From the NCBI GenBank assembly GCA_028279945.1, contig JANQMT010000092.1, forward strand, positions 1-64,000: a DNA stretch of 64,000 nt. The letters are read 5' to 3'. This stretch comes from JAKSCF01 sp028279945 (GTDB lineage Bacteria > Bacillota > Clostridia > Peptostreptococcales > JAAYPU01). How positions within the stretch are numbered: position 1 is the first letter of the stretch; the number at the start of each line of letters is the position of its first letter. The position numbers and the translations under genes are program-made. Below, in pieces: positions 26,145-34,207 of the stretch. The notes beneath the pieces are model-generated. The model did not search any database. It saw only the letters and a list, made by a program, of their open reading frames with translations, and was not told the DNA's origin.

Positions 26145-27437
26145 ATGAACGGAAACCTTGTTATTTTAATTCATGAAAAAAATATAGATTTGATATTTGG
26201 CTGTGCTAACATCCCTGTTGCAACTGCAAGAAAAACTTATTACAAAATTCAAGAGATAGAAACATTTCTATCTCAATTCATACATTCTAACCATCTTCAA
26301 TCTGAAAGCATTAAAAACATTATTGTTGCAGCAGACCTTACCATGCACTTTAAGAATTTAAAAAAATGCTCTTTTGGATATATCCAGATGGGCGACCTTC
26401 AAAACAGTAAGTCACAACCAAAGGGTTATAAAAACACAGTACTGGATATTTATAATCTAAATATTCCTGTGGATGACTCAACCGGCCAAAGTGTCCAACT
26501 AGAAGAATATTTGCACTTACTCAATGATAAAGGCATTGATAAAATAGCAATCAACAGCTCTTTTTCCACTCTTAATTCACAAAGAGAAAAAGAGTTGATT
26601 ATAAGTATTCAAGAAACATACCCTGATACTTTTACTATACTCCCCTCTTCCGGCTACAATAGCTTTAACTATCTTCTCAGACAAAATAACATGCTGTTGG
26701 ATATGCTTTTGTATGATTCAGCCGGCAGCTTTATAAATGAAATAAAAAAGGCATTTAACCATTTAAAAATAAATGCCCCTATTTACTTTGTAAAAGGTGA
26801 CGGTACATTAACCGGCTTAAACATTACTTTAGCTTCTCCTATGGTTACATGGCAATCTTTTTTTGCTTTACAGCTGATTAGCGCAGGTATTGTAACAGGA
26901 GAGAAGGATGCTTTTATATTGACTCAGCATAACGATGGTAAAAAAATTGGGATTATTCAAAATGGACTTCCAAAACTTTCAGATACCTTTAGTAATTATC
27001 AAGGGTTTCATATTCCCAACAGCTTCCCACAATCTGCATATTACGATGCCTTAACTCAAGATAAAGCATTGTATCATTTTCTGAAATACAATAACACCTT
27101 TGAAGGGCCGGTTCCAATTATCAGCTATTTAAAATCATTTGGCAGCCACTCACTGTTCACATATCCCATTAAAGAAGTAAAAAATCATGCCACTGTTATG
27201 GCTGAGGGTGCTTTGAATTCTTTTTTTCAATTAGAACTTACAAGCATTGTCAATTCATCCAAACCAGCACTTATTGAGAAAGAAAAAGAACGACTGATCC
27301 TGAGATCATCCGATATCTTAAAAGAAAATCATATTTATCTTAAATCTGTGGCGTACAGTTACGAACTCAATCAAATCAAATACCGGTTAGAAAATGCTTT
27401 TTACGTTAAGCTCATTGTTAAGGGAAAAATTAATTAA
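26145..27437 (+). CDS. Divergent hydantoinase-like protein lacking phosphate-binding motifs
   Basis: About 430 residues. Alignment by eye to the HyuA-like protein at 18914 is possible in the middle: PIYFVKGDGTLTGLNITLA corresponds to EVFLCQNDGTLMNAAYTKK there, and ATVMAEGALNS also matches a hydantoinase motif. The N-terminal DVGGTNTD is replaced by IHEKNIDL, and the second DVGGTTTD by TQHNDGKKIG. The ASKHA nucleotide/phosphate site therefore looks lost although the frame is intact. The ATG at 26145 is 8 nt from AGGTGG; the frame is also open to a GTG at 26133. Probably a pseudoenzyme with a regulatory or ligand-sensing role (inference). Confidence 0.7.
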   Translation: MNGNLVILIHEKNIDLIFGCANIPVATARKTYYKIQEIETFLSQFIHSNHLQSESIKNIIVAADLTMHFKNLKKCSFGYIQMGDLQNSKSQPKGYKNTVLDIYNLNIPVDDSTGQSVQLEEYLHLLNDKGIDKIAINSSFSTLNSQREKELIISIQETYPDTFTILPSSGYNSFNYLLRQNNMLLDMLLYDSAGSFINEIKKAFNHLKINAPIYFVKGDGTLTGLNITLASPMVTWQSFFALQLISAGIVTGEKDAFILTQHNDGKKIGIIQNGLPKLSDTFSNYQGFHIPNSFPQSAYYDALTQDKALYHFLKYNNTFEGPVPIISYLKSFGSHSLFTYPIKEVKNHATVMAEGALNSFFQLELTSIVNSSKPALIEKEKERLILRSSDILKENHIYLKSVAYSYELNQIKYRLENAFYVKLIVKGKIN

Positions 27438-27512
27438 ATCATTTAATAATACAATAGTAAGTTTAATGTTTCTAGCAAAAAAGAATTACGACAACTCGCT
27501 TTGAAATATAGT

Positions 27513-27539
27513 AAAACCTCCTAATTATAAGGAGGTTTA
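27513..27539. terminator. Hairpin between convergent genes
   Basis: A perfect 9-bp stem, AAACCTCCT and AGGAGGTTT, with a 7-nt loop. T-runs on both sides are short (TTT, TTTT). It separates the hydantoinase-like gene from the convergent small gene at 27549 and may serve both. Confidence 0.6.
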
Positions 27540-27548
27540 CATTAATCA

Positions 27549-27758
27549 TTAATAACTCTGCATATTTCCTTGTGAATTCATATATTGTTGAATCTGCTGC
27601 TTTTTCATTTGCTCTGCAGCGGCAGCAGTACTTGCTGAGCTTGGTTGAGAATAATTTTGGGTTGAGTTCATATATTGTTGAACTTTCTGTTTTTCCATTT
27701 GCTCCACAGCATTAGAACTACTTGAATTCGGAACATTGTTTTGATAATTTTGATACAT
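27549..27758 (-). CDS. Small Gln/Ser-rich protein with internal duplication
   Basis: 69 residues from the ATG at 27758, which follows AAAGGTGGA; the longer frame to 27830 has no ribosome site. Two repeats are visible: EQMEKQKVQQYMNSTQNY at about 19-36 and EQMKKQQIQQYMNSQGN at about 49-65, joined by a Ser/Ala-rich linker. No signal peptide or membrane segment. The Gln-rich duplicated layout recalls gamma-type small acid-soluble spore proteins, but the core motif of that family is not clear, so no function is assigned. Confidence 0.6.
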   Translation of the reverse strand: MYQNYQNNVPNSSSSNAVEQMEKQKVQQYMNSTQNYSQPSSASTAAAAEQMKKQQIQQYMNSQGNMQSY

Positions 27759-28010
27759 CAAACTCCACCTTTCATTTTTTGAAAATAATTTTATAAAGTT
27801 TATAAGATATCTTACACAATTATTTTGCACAAATTGATGGGATTTATAGTTTGTAAATTTTCGTTTTTAATACTAAAACTACTTATTATTTCAGTTATTA
27901 ATAAGTAAAATATTGATTTTATTAACTTAGATATAATTTATGAAATAAAATCAATTTTAACCAATTTTTTCTATAAAAACTCTTTATAAGCTTAATAAAA
28001 AATTTAAAAG

Positions 28011-28047
28011 TAAAAAAGAGATAGTCCCCATATGGTTGACTATCTCT
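28011..28047 (-). terminator. Terminator after the secreted NEAT-like gene
   Basis: A perfect 10-bp stem, AGAGATAGTC and GACTATCTCT (28017-28047), followed on the minus strand by TTTTTTA, 19 nt past the stop codon. Confidence 0.9.
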
Positions 28048-28065
28048 AATTTTATATTTTTGTAA

Positions 28066-28608
28066 TTAATATACTACTGAATCTGCATCTAATTGAATCT
28101 TATAATATTGAGTAGATGTACCCATCCATCCCATGTCTACTACTGTCTTTATTTTAACTTCAGTTCTTGTAGCATCTGTATCGCCTATTACATTACCGCT
28201 GTAAAAGATATCGGCATAATCATTGTTGTATAACAAATCACTGCCATAAACACCTGAACCTGGATAAGTTTCTTGATATACTTCCAGAACATCACCGATT
28301 CCCATTATACCGTCATTTTTAAATTGTATTGTAACTTCCATATCACCAGTGCTTGCATCTATTGGTCTGGTACCTGGAGACACTAAATATGAATGTGCCA
28401 TAGATATTCTTGGGTCACTGGTACTCGGATTTTCATCTCCTACATATTCAGTACAGCTCTCTTTTACTGCATATACACCTACAGTTTTGGCATTTGTGCC
28501 TACTGTTGTTGCTGCAAATGCCATCACACTCATACTCATAACCATAACGAATGAAAGTATCAAGGCCACCAACATCTTGGTTCCCATTTTCTTCTTTGCA
28601 ATTTGCAT
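28066..28608 (-). CDS. Secreted single-domain NEAT-like haem-binding protein (candidate haemophore)
   Basis: 180 residues. Residues 1-32 are a signal peptide ending MSVMAFAA. The mature part is one domain of about 145 residues with a NEAT-like pattern: an early VGVYAVKESC strand, ISMAHSYLVSPG (the SMAxxY lip helix), a central MEVTIQFKNDG strand, and a terminal TRTEVKIKT...TQYYKIQLDAD strand pair with adjacent tyrosines. No anchor, sortase motif or second domain, so it would be released. A 17/19 Fur box lies just upstream, supporting iron-starvation expression. NEAT assignment is by motif and needs structural confirmation. GGAGG precedes the ATG. Confidence 0.6.
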   Translation of the reverse strand: MQIAKKKMGTKMLVALILSFVMVMSMSVMAFAATTVGTNAKTVGVYAVKESCTEYVGDENPSTSDPRISMAHSYLVSPGTRPIDASTGDMEVTIQFKNDGIMGIGDVLEVYQETYPGSGVYGSDLLYNNDYADIFYSGNVIGDTDATRTEVKIKTVVDMGWMGTSTQYYKIQLDADSVVY

Positions 28609-28645
28609 AATTTAAATCCTCCTTAAGTTTTTAACAGGTTTAAAT

Positions 28646-28664
28646 GATATTGAGTATCATTATC
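28646..28664 (-). promoter_or_regulatory. Fur box upstream of the secreted NEAT-like gene
   Basis: On the minus strand GATAATGATACTCAATATC, 17 of 19 identical to GATAATGATTCTCATTATC. It lies 38 nt upstream of the ATG. Confidence 0.8.
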
Positions 28665-28684
28665 GTTGTAAGGCGAAAAATTTT

Positions 28685-28701
28685 TGCACCCTTTATGTGC
28701 A
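28685..28701. promoter_or_regulatory. Palindrome upstream of the Fur box
   Basis: TGCACCCTTTATGTGCA, 5-bp arms around a 7-nt centre, 20 bp upstream of the Fur box. It may overlap the -35 region of the NEAT-like gene and could be a second regulator's site, such as the CRP-family protein encoded next door. Confidence 0.35.
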
Positions 28702-28848
28702 TTTTCATCTCAATAAACCTATATTATCAAAATATTTTTTGTTAACTTAACTCTAAATCGATCGATAAAAGTTACTTTGCTAACTTTAAGTTAATACTAT
28801 CATCACGTATTGTTAGTTGTCAATAAAGACTTTGTAATTTTTTACCAA

Positions 28849-29574
28849 CTAGGCACTGGTGCCTAGTTCGTTGGGTTTTTGTGCAAATTCAGATAATCTT
28901 TCAACATCTAATATTTTAAAAAAGCTTCTATGATAATCGATTATGCCATTCTCTTTGAGTTTTGGTAATAATTTAGTTATAGTCCTCATGGATATATTTA
29001 AATAGTTAGCAATTTGTTCCTGGGACATATCAATACTAAAAACATACGCATCTTCATTTTTTCTATTGTCTAATAGAAATTTAACTAATCTCTTCTTTAT
29101 GGAAACAATTCTGATATAGTCCATCTGCTTGTTCAAATCAACAATATTGTTTGAAAGGGCATTGAGTAAATTGATATAAAATTTGCTTAGGTACATATAA
29201 TTATTTTTATTGGTTAAAAAAAATTTGCTGTAGTTTAAGTAAATGTATAAAACCATTGTTTTTTGCATTGTCTTAATGGTATAAGGTGATATACTTATGT
29301 TGGAACACACTAATTCAACACCAAAAGCATTCATCTTTGTTAATGAGTACTTCGCTGAAGTACCTGTGCTGCTGCAAAATCTTTCCATGGATGCTTTCCC
29401 GCTTAAAATAATGCCTAAACTATTGATTTTCTCGTTCTGCTTGCAGATATAATGATTGATTTTGTGAGTTTTTATTTCAGCTGACATGTGCGCAAGAGTA
29501 TTGATCACATCATCTTTTGTCATGTTATGGAACAAGGATAGACCCATTAAATCATTGATATATTCTAAAATCAT
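28849..29574 (-). CDS. CRP/FNR-family transcriptional regulator, copy 1
   Basis: 241 residues. The N-terminal cyclic-nucleotide-binding-like barrel covers about 1-125 (INHYICKQNEKINSLGIILSGKASMERF), followed by a long dimer helix (DLNKQMDYIRIVSIKKRLVKFLLDN) and a winged helix-turn-helix (MSQEQIANYLNISMRTITKLLPKLKENGIIDY). No FNR-type N-terminal cysteine cluster, and the phosphate-binding cassette of cAMP receptors is not evident. Paralogous to the protein at 50507. Its own promoter carries an exact Fur box, so it is made under iron limitation. It sits between the NEAT-like gene and a Fur/MarR intergenic region. Confidence 0.85.
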   Translation of the reverse strand: MILEYINDLMGLSLFHNMTKDDVINTLAHMSAEIKTHKINHYICKQNEKINSLGIILSGKASMERFCSSTGTSAKYSLTKMNAFGVELVCSNISISPYTIKTMQKTMVLYIYLNYSKFFLTNKNNYMYLSKFYINLLNALSNNIVDLNKQMDYIRIVSIKKRLVKFLLDNRKNEDAYVFSIDMSQEQIANYLNISMRTITKLLPKLKENGIIDYHRSFFKILDVERLSEFAQKPNELGTSA

Positions 29575-29700
29575 ATAAATACCCCCTTTTAACTAAATCA
29601 ATGATAAACGAAATAATTTTTCTATCTTACCCATACTCTTATAATCTATTACAAATTTGCTTGACACCAACAACAGTAATGACTTATAATAACAAATATC

Positions 29701-29719
29701 GATAATGATTCTCATTATC
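29701..29719 (-). promoter_or_regulatory. Exact 19-bp Fur box, promoter of CRP-family gene 1
   Basis: GATAATGATTCTCATTATC, identical to the classical Fur consensus. It lies 13 bp downstream of the -10 hexamer of the minus-strand promoter at 29733-29762, covering the start of the transcript. Confidence 0.93.
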
Positions 29720-29732
29720 ATTATTTGTTATT

Positions 29733-29793
29733 ATTATATTTCACTCAATATCTTTGTGTCAATATTTTACAAAAATTACGTATCAACGAATAC
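29733..29793 (-). promoter_or_regulatory. Sigma-A promoter with upstream CRP-class palindrome (module copy 1)
   Basis: Minus strand: TTGACA (29757-29762), an 18-bp spacer, then TATAAT (29733-29738). Upstream, separated by 17 bp, is GTATTCGTTGATAC (29780-29793), with GTAT/ATAC arms, centred near -60. The same elements with identical spacings recur at 50342-50402, so this is a duplicated regulatory module. The palindrome is a plausible class I site for a CRP-family protein. Confidence 0.75.
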
Positions 29794-29914
29794 CTAATTT
29801 CGTTTTTATAGTAATAAAATATTAAGTATTTTTACAGCTATCCTAATTCCCCTTATCTGTCCATTTTTTTATAAAAAAATAACTCTATTTATAATAAAAA
29901 ATATTGACAAAAAA

Positions 29915-29929
29915 GTATACCTGGTATAC
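29915..29929. promoter_or_regulatory. MarR-type operator 1
   Basis: The palindrome GTATACCTGGTATAC (7-1-7) sits between TTGACA at 29904 and the ATG of the MarR gene at 29939, overlapping the -10 (TATACA). An identical 15-mer lies after the gene at 30418-30432. Confidence 0.8.
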
Positions 29930-29938
29930 AGTTCTTAT

Positions 29939-30391
29939 ATGAAGGAATATATAAAGAAAAAAGTAATTGAAAATTATGCAACGCTAGTTGAAAAAGCAGC
30001 TAGAACTGCTGATAAGCCCAATCAGTTTGATACGGATGTAGAAATATTCAGAAGTGAAATTCATATCATCAATGTGATCGGCAATAAAAAAGACATCCAT
30101 ATTTCTGAAATAGCCAGAAAATTTGGGGTTACTAAAGGTGCCATTTCAAAAACAATCAAGAAATTAGAAAAAAAGGAGTTGGTTGAGAAAATTATAGACA
30201 AAACAAATCAAAGCAGAGTATTAGTTGCATTAACTGAGAAAGGACTAAAAGCATATCATAGTCATGAAAAGTATCATAATGAATACGATAAAGATTTGTT
30301 TGGATATTTAGATAATTTAACAGAATATGAGTTAGACATTTTGAATACTTTTCTTGAAAAAGCAAATGAAATGGCGGAAAGACATTTATAG
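29939..30391 (+). CDS. MarR-family transcriptional regulator
   Basis: 150 residues. The winged helix covers about 55-105 (IHISEIARKFGVTKGAISKTIKKLEKKELVEKI, then NQSRVLVALTEKGLKAYHSH), flanked by dimerisation helices. The ATG lies only about 9 nt past the likely -10 and has no ribosome site, so the message may be leaderless. Identical palindromes lie before and after the gene, so it probably represses itself and the downstream MATE gene. The ligand is unknown. Confidence 0.88.
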   Translation: MKEYIKKKVIENYATLVEKAARTADKPNQFDTDVEIFRSEIHIINVIGNKKDIHISEIARKFGVTKGAISKTIKKLEKKELVEKIIDKTNQSRVLVALTEKGLKAYHSHEKYHNEYDKDLFGYLDNLTEYELDILNTFLEKANEMAERHL

Positions 30392-30417
30392 GAATCCGCT
30401 ATTTATCAGGCTTGAGT

Positions 30418-30432
30418 GTATACCTGGTATAC
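30418..30432. promoter_or_regulatory. MarR-type operator 2, upstream of the MATE gene
   Basis: The same 15-mer GTATACCTGGTATAC as at 29915-29929, 27 nt past the MarR stop codon, overlapping a TATACT that could be a -10. An 8-bp stem hairpin (AACTCTAC/GTAGAGTT, 30474-30495) follows. Confidence 0.75.
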
Positions 30433-30513
30433 TCTATTTAAAATGTATTGAAACCAAAATATTAAATTATAATAACTCTACGCTTTAGTAGAGTTTAAAA
30501 AAGCAAAGTTATT

Positions 30514-30532
30514 GATAATGATATTCATTATA
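30514..30532 (+). promoter_or_regulatory. Fur box upstream of the MATE gene
   Basis: GATAATGATATTCATTATA, 16 of 19 identical to the Fur consensus, overlapping a TATAAT at 30529-30534. The MATE-FecBCD genes are therefore likely iron-repressed in addition to any MarR control. Confidence 0.75.
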
Positions 30533-30598
30533 ATTTATCAAGTTTATGCAATAATACTTGTTTAACTCACACAAAAATCAGCAGAAGGAGAAAATCAA

Positions 30599-31945
30599 AT
30601 GAATGAAAAAATTAGGATCATGGAGCAAGAGAAAACCTCTATTGCCCTATTAAAATTTGGTATACCGGCAACTTTAGGATTGCTTGTAACCGCTATATAT
30701 AATTTTGTAGACGCTATATTTGTGGGACGCCTAGGAACGAGTCAAATGGGAGCTGCTTCTATCGCATTTCCCATATCAATGGTGATTATAGGACTTGGTT
30801 TAACATTAGGCATCGGCGTTGCTTCATATATTTCAAGACTTTTAGGAAAAAAAGAAATACGGCAAGCCAATAAAGCAGCCTCCACCGCATTTTTCAGCAG
30901 CATTATTTTAGCATTAATTGTCATAGTGCCTTCATTAATTTTTTTAGAACCATTACTAAAAGCATTTGGTGCAACACCGACTATATTACCCTATGCAAAA
31001 GATTATTCGTATATTTTTATTGGCGGGTCAATTCTAACGGTTGTTAATATAACCATGAATAACATAGCAAGAGCACAAGGTGCAGCTAGAACGAGTATGC
31101 AGGCTTTAATAGTAGGTGCCGTTCTAAATATAATCTTAGACCCGCTTTTTATCTTTACCTTTGGTTATGGGATTAAAGGCGCTGCAATTGCTACAGTCAT
31201 ATCACAGGCTGTGAGCACCATACTTTTATTAGCTTACCTGTTCAGTTACAAAAGTATCATAAAAATATCGGCAAAGGATTTCACCCTATCTAAAGAAATA
31301 GTGACCGAAATCTAAAAAATCGGCATGCCTAACCTGATGCTTCAGTTATTATCAAGTGCCTCTATGGGATTAATCAACTCTGCTGCTGTTCCCTATGGCG
31401 ATGCTGCTGTGGCTGCTATGGGAATAGTTAATAGAGTATTCGCAATAGGCAGCTTTGTAATACATGGATTCTCCAAGGGTTTTCAGCCTCTTGCAGGGTA
31501 TAGCTTTGGTGCTAAGAAATATAGCAGGCTGCAGGAACTTAAGGATAAATCTCTCAGGTGGACCACTACATTTTGTTTTATTTTAGCTGTGATTCAGATT
31601 ATATTTGCAAGACCAATAGTAGGCATATTCAGCGATGACATTATGGTACTTGATATAGGTATTCGAGCTTTAAGAGCCTATAGTATCATGTTCCCATTAT
31701 TTGGCTTTCAAATCATCTATATGACATTATTTTTAGCAATAGGTCAAGCCACAGAAGGCAGCTTAATCAGTACCGGAAGGCAAGGGATTTTCTTCATACC
31801 CCTTGTGTTTATTTTGCCAAGGTTAATAGGACTGAACGGGGTAATGTTTTCACAGCCCATAGCCGATTTTTTAACCACATTATTGACTTTAATTTTCTCT
31901 ATTCAGCTCAATAGAAAATTAAATGGACTGTTAACCTTAACCTAA
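30599..31945 (+). pseudogene. MATE-family efflux transporter interrupted by an in-frame stop
   Basis: Residues 1-238 end at TAA 31313-31315. The same frame continues at once (AAA ATC GGC ATG) as the second MatE half, 31316-31945. Together they make a normal 448-residue, 12-helix MATE protein: first half FGIPATLGLLVTAIYNFVDAIFVG, second half beginning KIGMPNLMLQLLSSASMG. The stop falls where the family usually has a hydrophobic residue before KIG, so a single base change such as TTA to TAA explains it. The rest of the frame is undamaged, so the lesion is recent, or an assembly error, or read through. It was probably an exporter in the Fur/MarR-controlled unit. Confidence 0.85.
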
Positions 31946-31989
31946 AATAATAGCTTTTATGCTATTAAATCAATAAAGGAGAATATATC

Positions 31990-33159
31990 ATGCATAAAAA
32001 AAATATACGTTTGGGGATAATACTTGGCTTAACAGTTATTATGTTGTTTGCAGGCTGCTCACAACAGATCAATCAAGCAGATCTACAACCGGAAAAATCT
32101 GATACTGAACCAGCTGAAAACAAAGGTGATGATGGTACAAGAGTTTATATTGCGCCAAACGGTGAAGAAATAGAACTGCCGCCAGCCCATGAAATTAATA
32201 GAGTCGTTACCACATCGGTGCCGCTTCCAAGTGCCTATCGGTTAATCGAACAGGATTTAAGCCGGTTTGTTGGGATTCATCCCGGATCTAAAAATGATGC
32301 TGAGAGTTCTATTTTAAGCAAAATGGCACCTGAAATATTAGACATTCCAACTTCCTTTATGATGGGGGCAGATATAAATGTTGAAGAGCTTTTAAAGCTT
32401 AAACCCGATGTGGTATTTTATTATGGCGGATTTAAAAATCAGGCTGAAACTTTAGATAATATAGGCATTACGGCTATAGACACCAGACCTCCACAAAGAG
32501 GTAATGCTTTGGATATGCTGATGTGTTGGGTCAAGATGCTTGGAGAAGTATTCGAGAATGAAAATAAGATAACGGATATCGTTGACTACGGCATCAGCTC
32601 GATGAATGAAATTGCCCATAAAACAAATCAGCTTAAAGATGACGAAAAAGTAAGATCTTTGGTCATATTTAAGATTAGCTCCAAGAAAATTATAGTCTCA
32701 GGAACAGGCAATCAGGGTGATAGTTGGATAAAATTAACCGGAGCAGTTAATGTTGCAGAGAGCATCAATGGAACATCCACTGCTAACATGGAACAAATAT
32801 ACGATTGGAATCCGGATGTCATATATATTTTTAATGATGCTATGCCGGAAGATCTGTTTAACAATACATTTAAAGGTCAAGATTGGAGTGAAGTAAAAGC
32901 TATTCAAGACGGCAGAGTTTACAAAATTCCGGTTGGCATAGCCAGATGGTTCCCGCCCAGCGGGGATACACCATTAATGATGAAATGGATGGCAAAAAAT
33001 AACTACCCTGAATTATTCAGCCACTACGACATGCCTTCAATGATTAAAGCGTACTATAACAAATATTATGAATATGACATTTCTGATGAAGAGATTCATG
33101 GTATATTAAATCCAATCAGAGAGAAACAAGTAACCAGGGGGCAAGGAGAAAATTATTAA
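31990..33159 (+). CDS. ABC transporter solute-binding lipoprotein (FecB/BtuF fold), copy 1
   Basis: 389 residues. A lipoprotein signal ends in the lipobox LFAGC (Cys near residue 23), and then two Rossmann-like lobes are joined by a long helix. Landmarks are VGIHPGSKNDAESSIL, DINVEELLKLKPDVVFYYGG and NMEQIYDWNPDVIYIFND. The C-terminal tail (VYKIPVGIARWFPPSGDTPLM) is shared almost word for word with the lipoprotein at 60134 linked to the nitrogenase-like genes, so both probably bind related ligands. It is co-directional with the permease and ATPase that follow. Class ligands are siderophores, haem or corrinoids; the exact one is unknown. Confidence 0.92.
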   Translation: MHKKNIRLGIILGLTVIMLFAGCSQQINQADLQPEKSDTEPAENKGDDGTRVYIAPNGEEIELPPAHEINRVVTTSVPLPSAYRLIEQDLSRFVGIHPGSKNDAESSILSKMAPEILDIPTSFMMGADINVEELLKLKPDVVFYYGGFKNQAETLDNIGITAIDTRPPQRGNALDMLMCWVKMLGEVFENENKITDIVDYGISSMNEIAHKTNQLKDDEKVRSLVIFKISSKKIIVSGTGNQGDSWIKLTGAVNVAESINGTSTANMEQIYDWNPDVIYIFNDAMPEDLFNNTFKGQDWSEVKAIQDGRVYKIPVGIARWFPPSGDTPLMMKWMAKNNYPELFSHYDMPSMIKAYYNKYYEYDISDEEIHGILNPIREKQVTRGQGENY

Positions 33160-33187
33160 ATACATTCATATTAGAAAGGATTTTTAA

Positions 33188-34207
33188 ATGGTATCAACTA
33201 ATCGATCTATTAAAATTAAACTTTGTATACTAGCTGTTCTTCCATTAATTCTGATGATAGTGTCTTTATGCTTAGGAAGATATTCTGTCAGCCCTAGAAT
33301 TATTTATTCTTTAATTCTTTCAAAATTTACTTATATTGAACCCATTTGGGAGCCGGTAGAAGCGTTAATCGTTTTTAATGTTCGTATACCCAGAATCATT
33401 ATGGCCGCAACTATAGGCGCGGGGCTTTCTGTTGCCGGAACCGCTTATCAAGCCATATTCGGTAATCCCCTAGTTAGTCCCCATGTCTTAGGTGTTTCTT
33501 CAGGAGCCGGATTTGGAGCTGCACTGGGTATTCTGCTATTCAACAATACTTTCTTTATTCAGACAATGGCATTATGTTTTGGTATTGCAGCCGTAATCGT
33601 GACTTATCTTATAAGTAAGCAAAAAAGAAACACAACATTGTTCATGTTAGTGCTTTCGGGGGTCATAGCAAGTGCTTTCTTTACGGCTCTGATATCCTTA
33701 ACTAAGTATGTAGCCGACCCGGATGATAAGCTGCCTGAAATTGTATACTGGCTGATGGGCAGCTTAAACGGAATCTCCATAACAGATATGTTAATGGGTA
33801 TTCCCTTAATATCCATGGGCATTATTATAATTTTACTTATGCGATGGAAAACCAATATTCTTTCCTTATCTGAAGAGGAAGCTCGGTCACTTGGAATAGA
33901 TGTGGTTAAATCCAGACTTATACTCATTGGAGCCTCTACTATAATAACAGCGGCATCCGTCTCTCTTTGTGGTATTGTTGGATGGATAGGTCTTGTTATT
34001 CCCCACGTAGGAAGGATGATCATAGGAAACGACCATAAAGTATTAATACCAGCAAATATATTTTTAGGCGCCTTTTATTTATTACTTATTGATAATATGG
34101 CACGAATGTTAACCTCTTCTGAAATACCATTATCTATATTAACCGCTATAATCGGTGCGCCATTTTTTGCTTACTTATTACGAAAAACGGGAGGTCGATG
34201 GACATGA
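33188..34207 (+). CDS. FecCD-family ABC permease, copy 1
   Basis: 339 residues, ten predicted helices. Family motifs are VRIPRIIMAATIGAGLSVAGTAYQAIFGNPLVSPHVLG near 60-97 and GIVGWIGLVIPHVGRMIIGNDHK near 258-280. The dimeric membrane channel of a siderophore/haem/B12-type importer. It follows the binding-protein gene by 28 nt and overlaps the ATPase gene by 4 nt. Confidence 0.94.
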   Translation: MVSTNRSIKIKLCILAVLPLILMIVSLCLGRYSVSPRIIYSLILSKFTYIEPIWEPVEALIVFNVRIPRIIMAATIGAGLSVAGTAYQAIFGNPLVSPHVLGVSSGAGFGAALGILLFNNTFFIQTMALCFGIAAVIVTYLISKQKRNTTLFMLVLSGVIASAFFTALISLTKYVADPDDKLPEIVYWLMGSLNGISITDMLMGIPLISMGIIIILLMRWKTNILSLSEEEARSLGIDVVKSRLILIGASTIITAASVSLCGIVGWIGLVIPHVGRMIIGNDHKVLIPANIFLGAFYLLLIDNMARMLTSSEIPLSILTAIIGAPFFAYLLRKTGGRWT

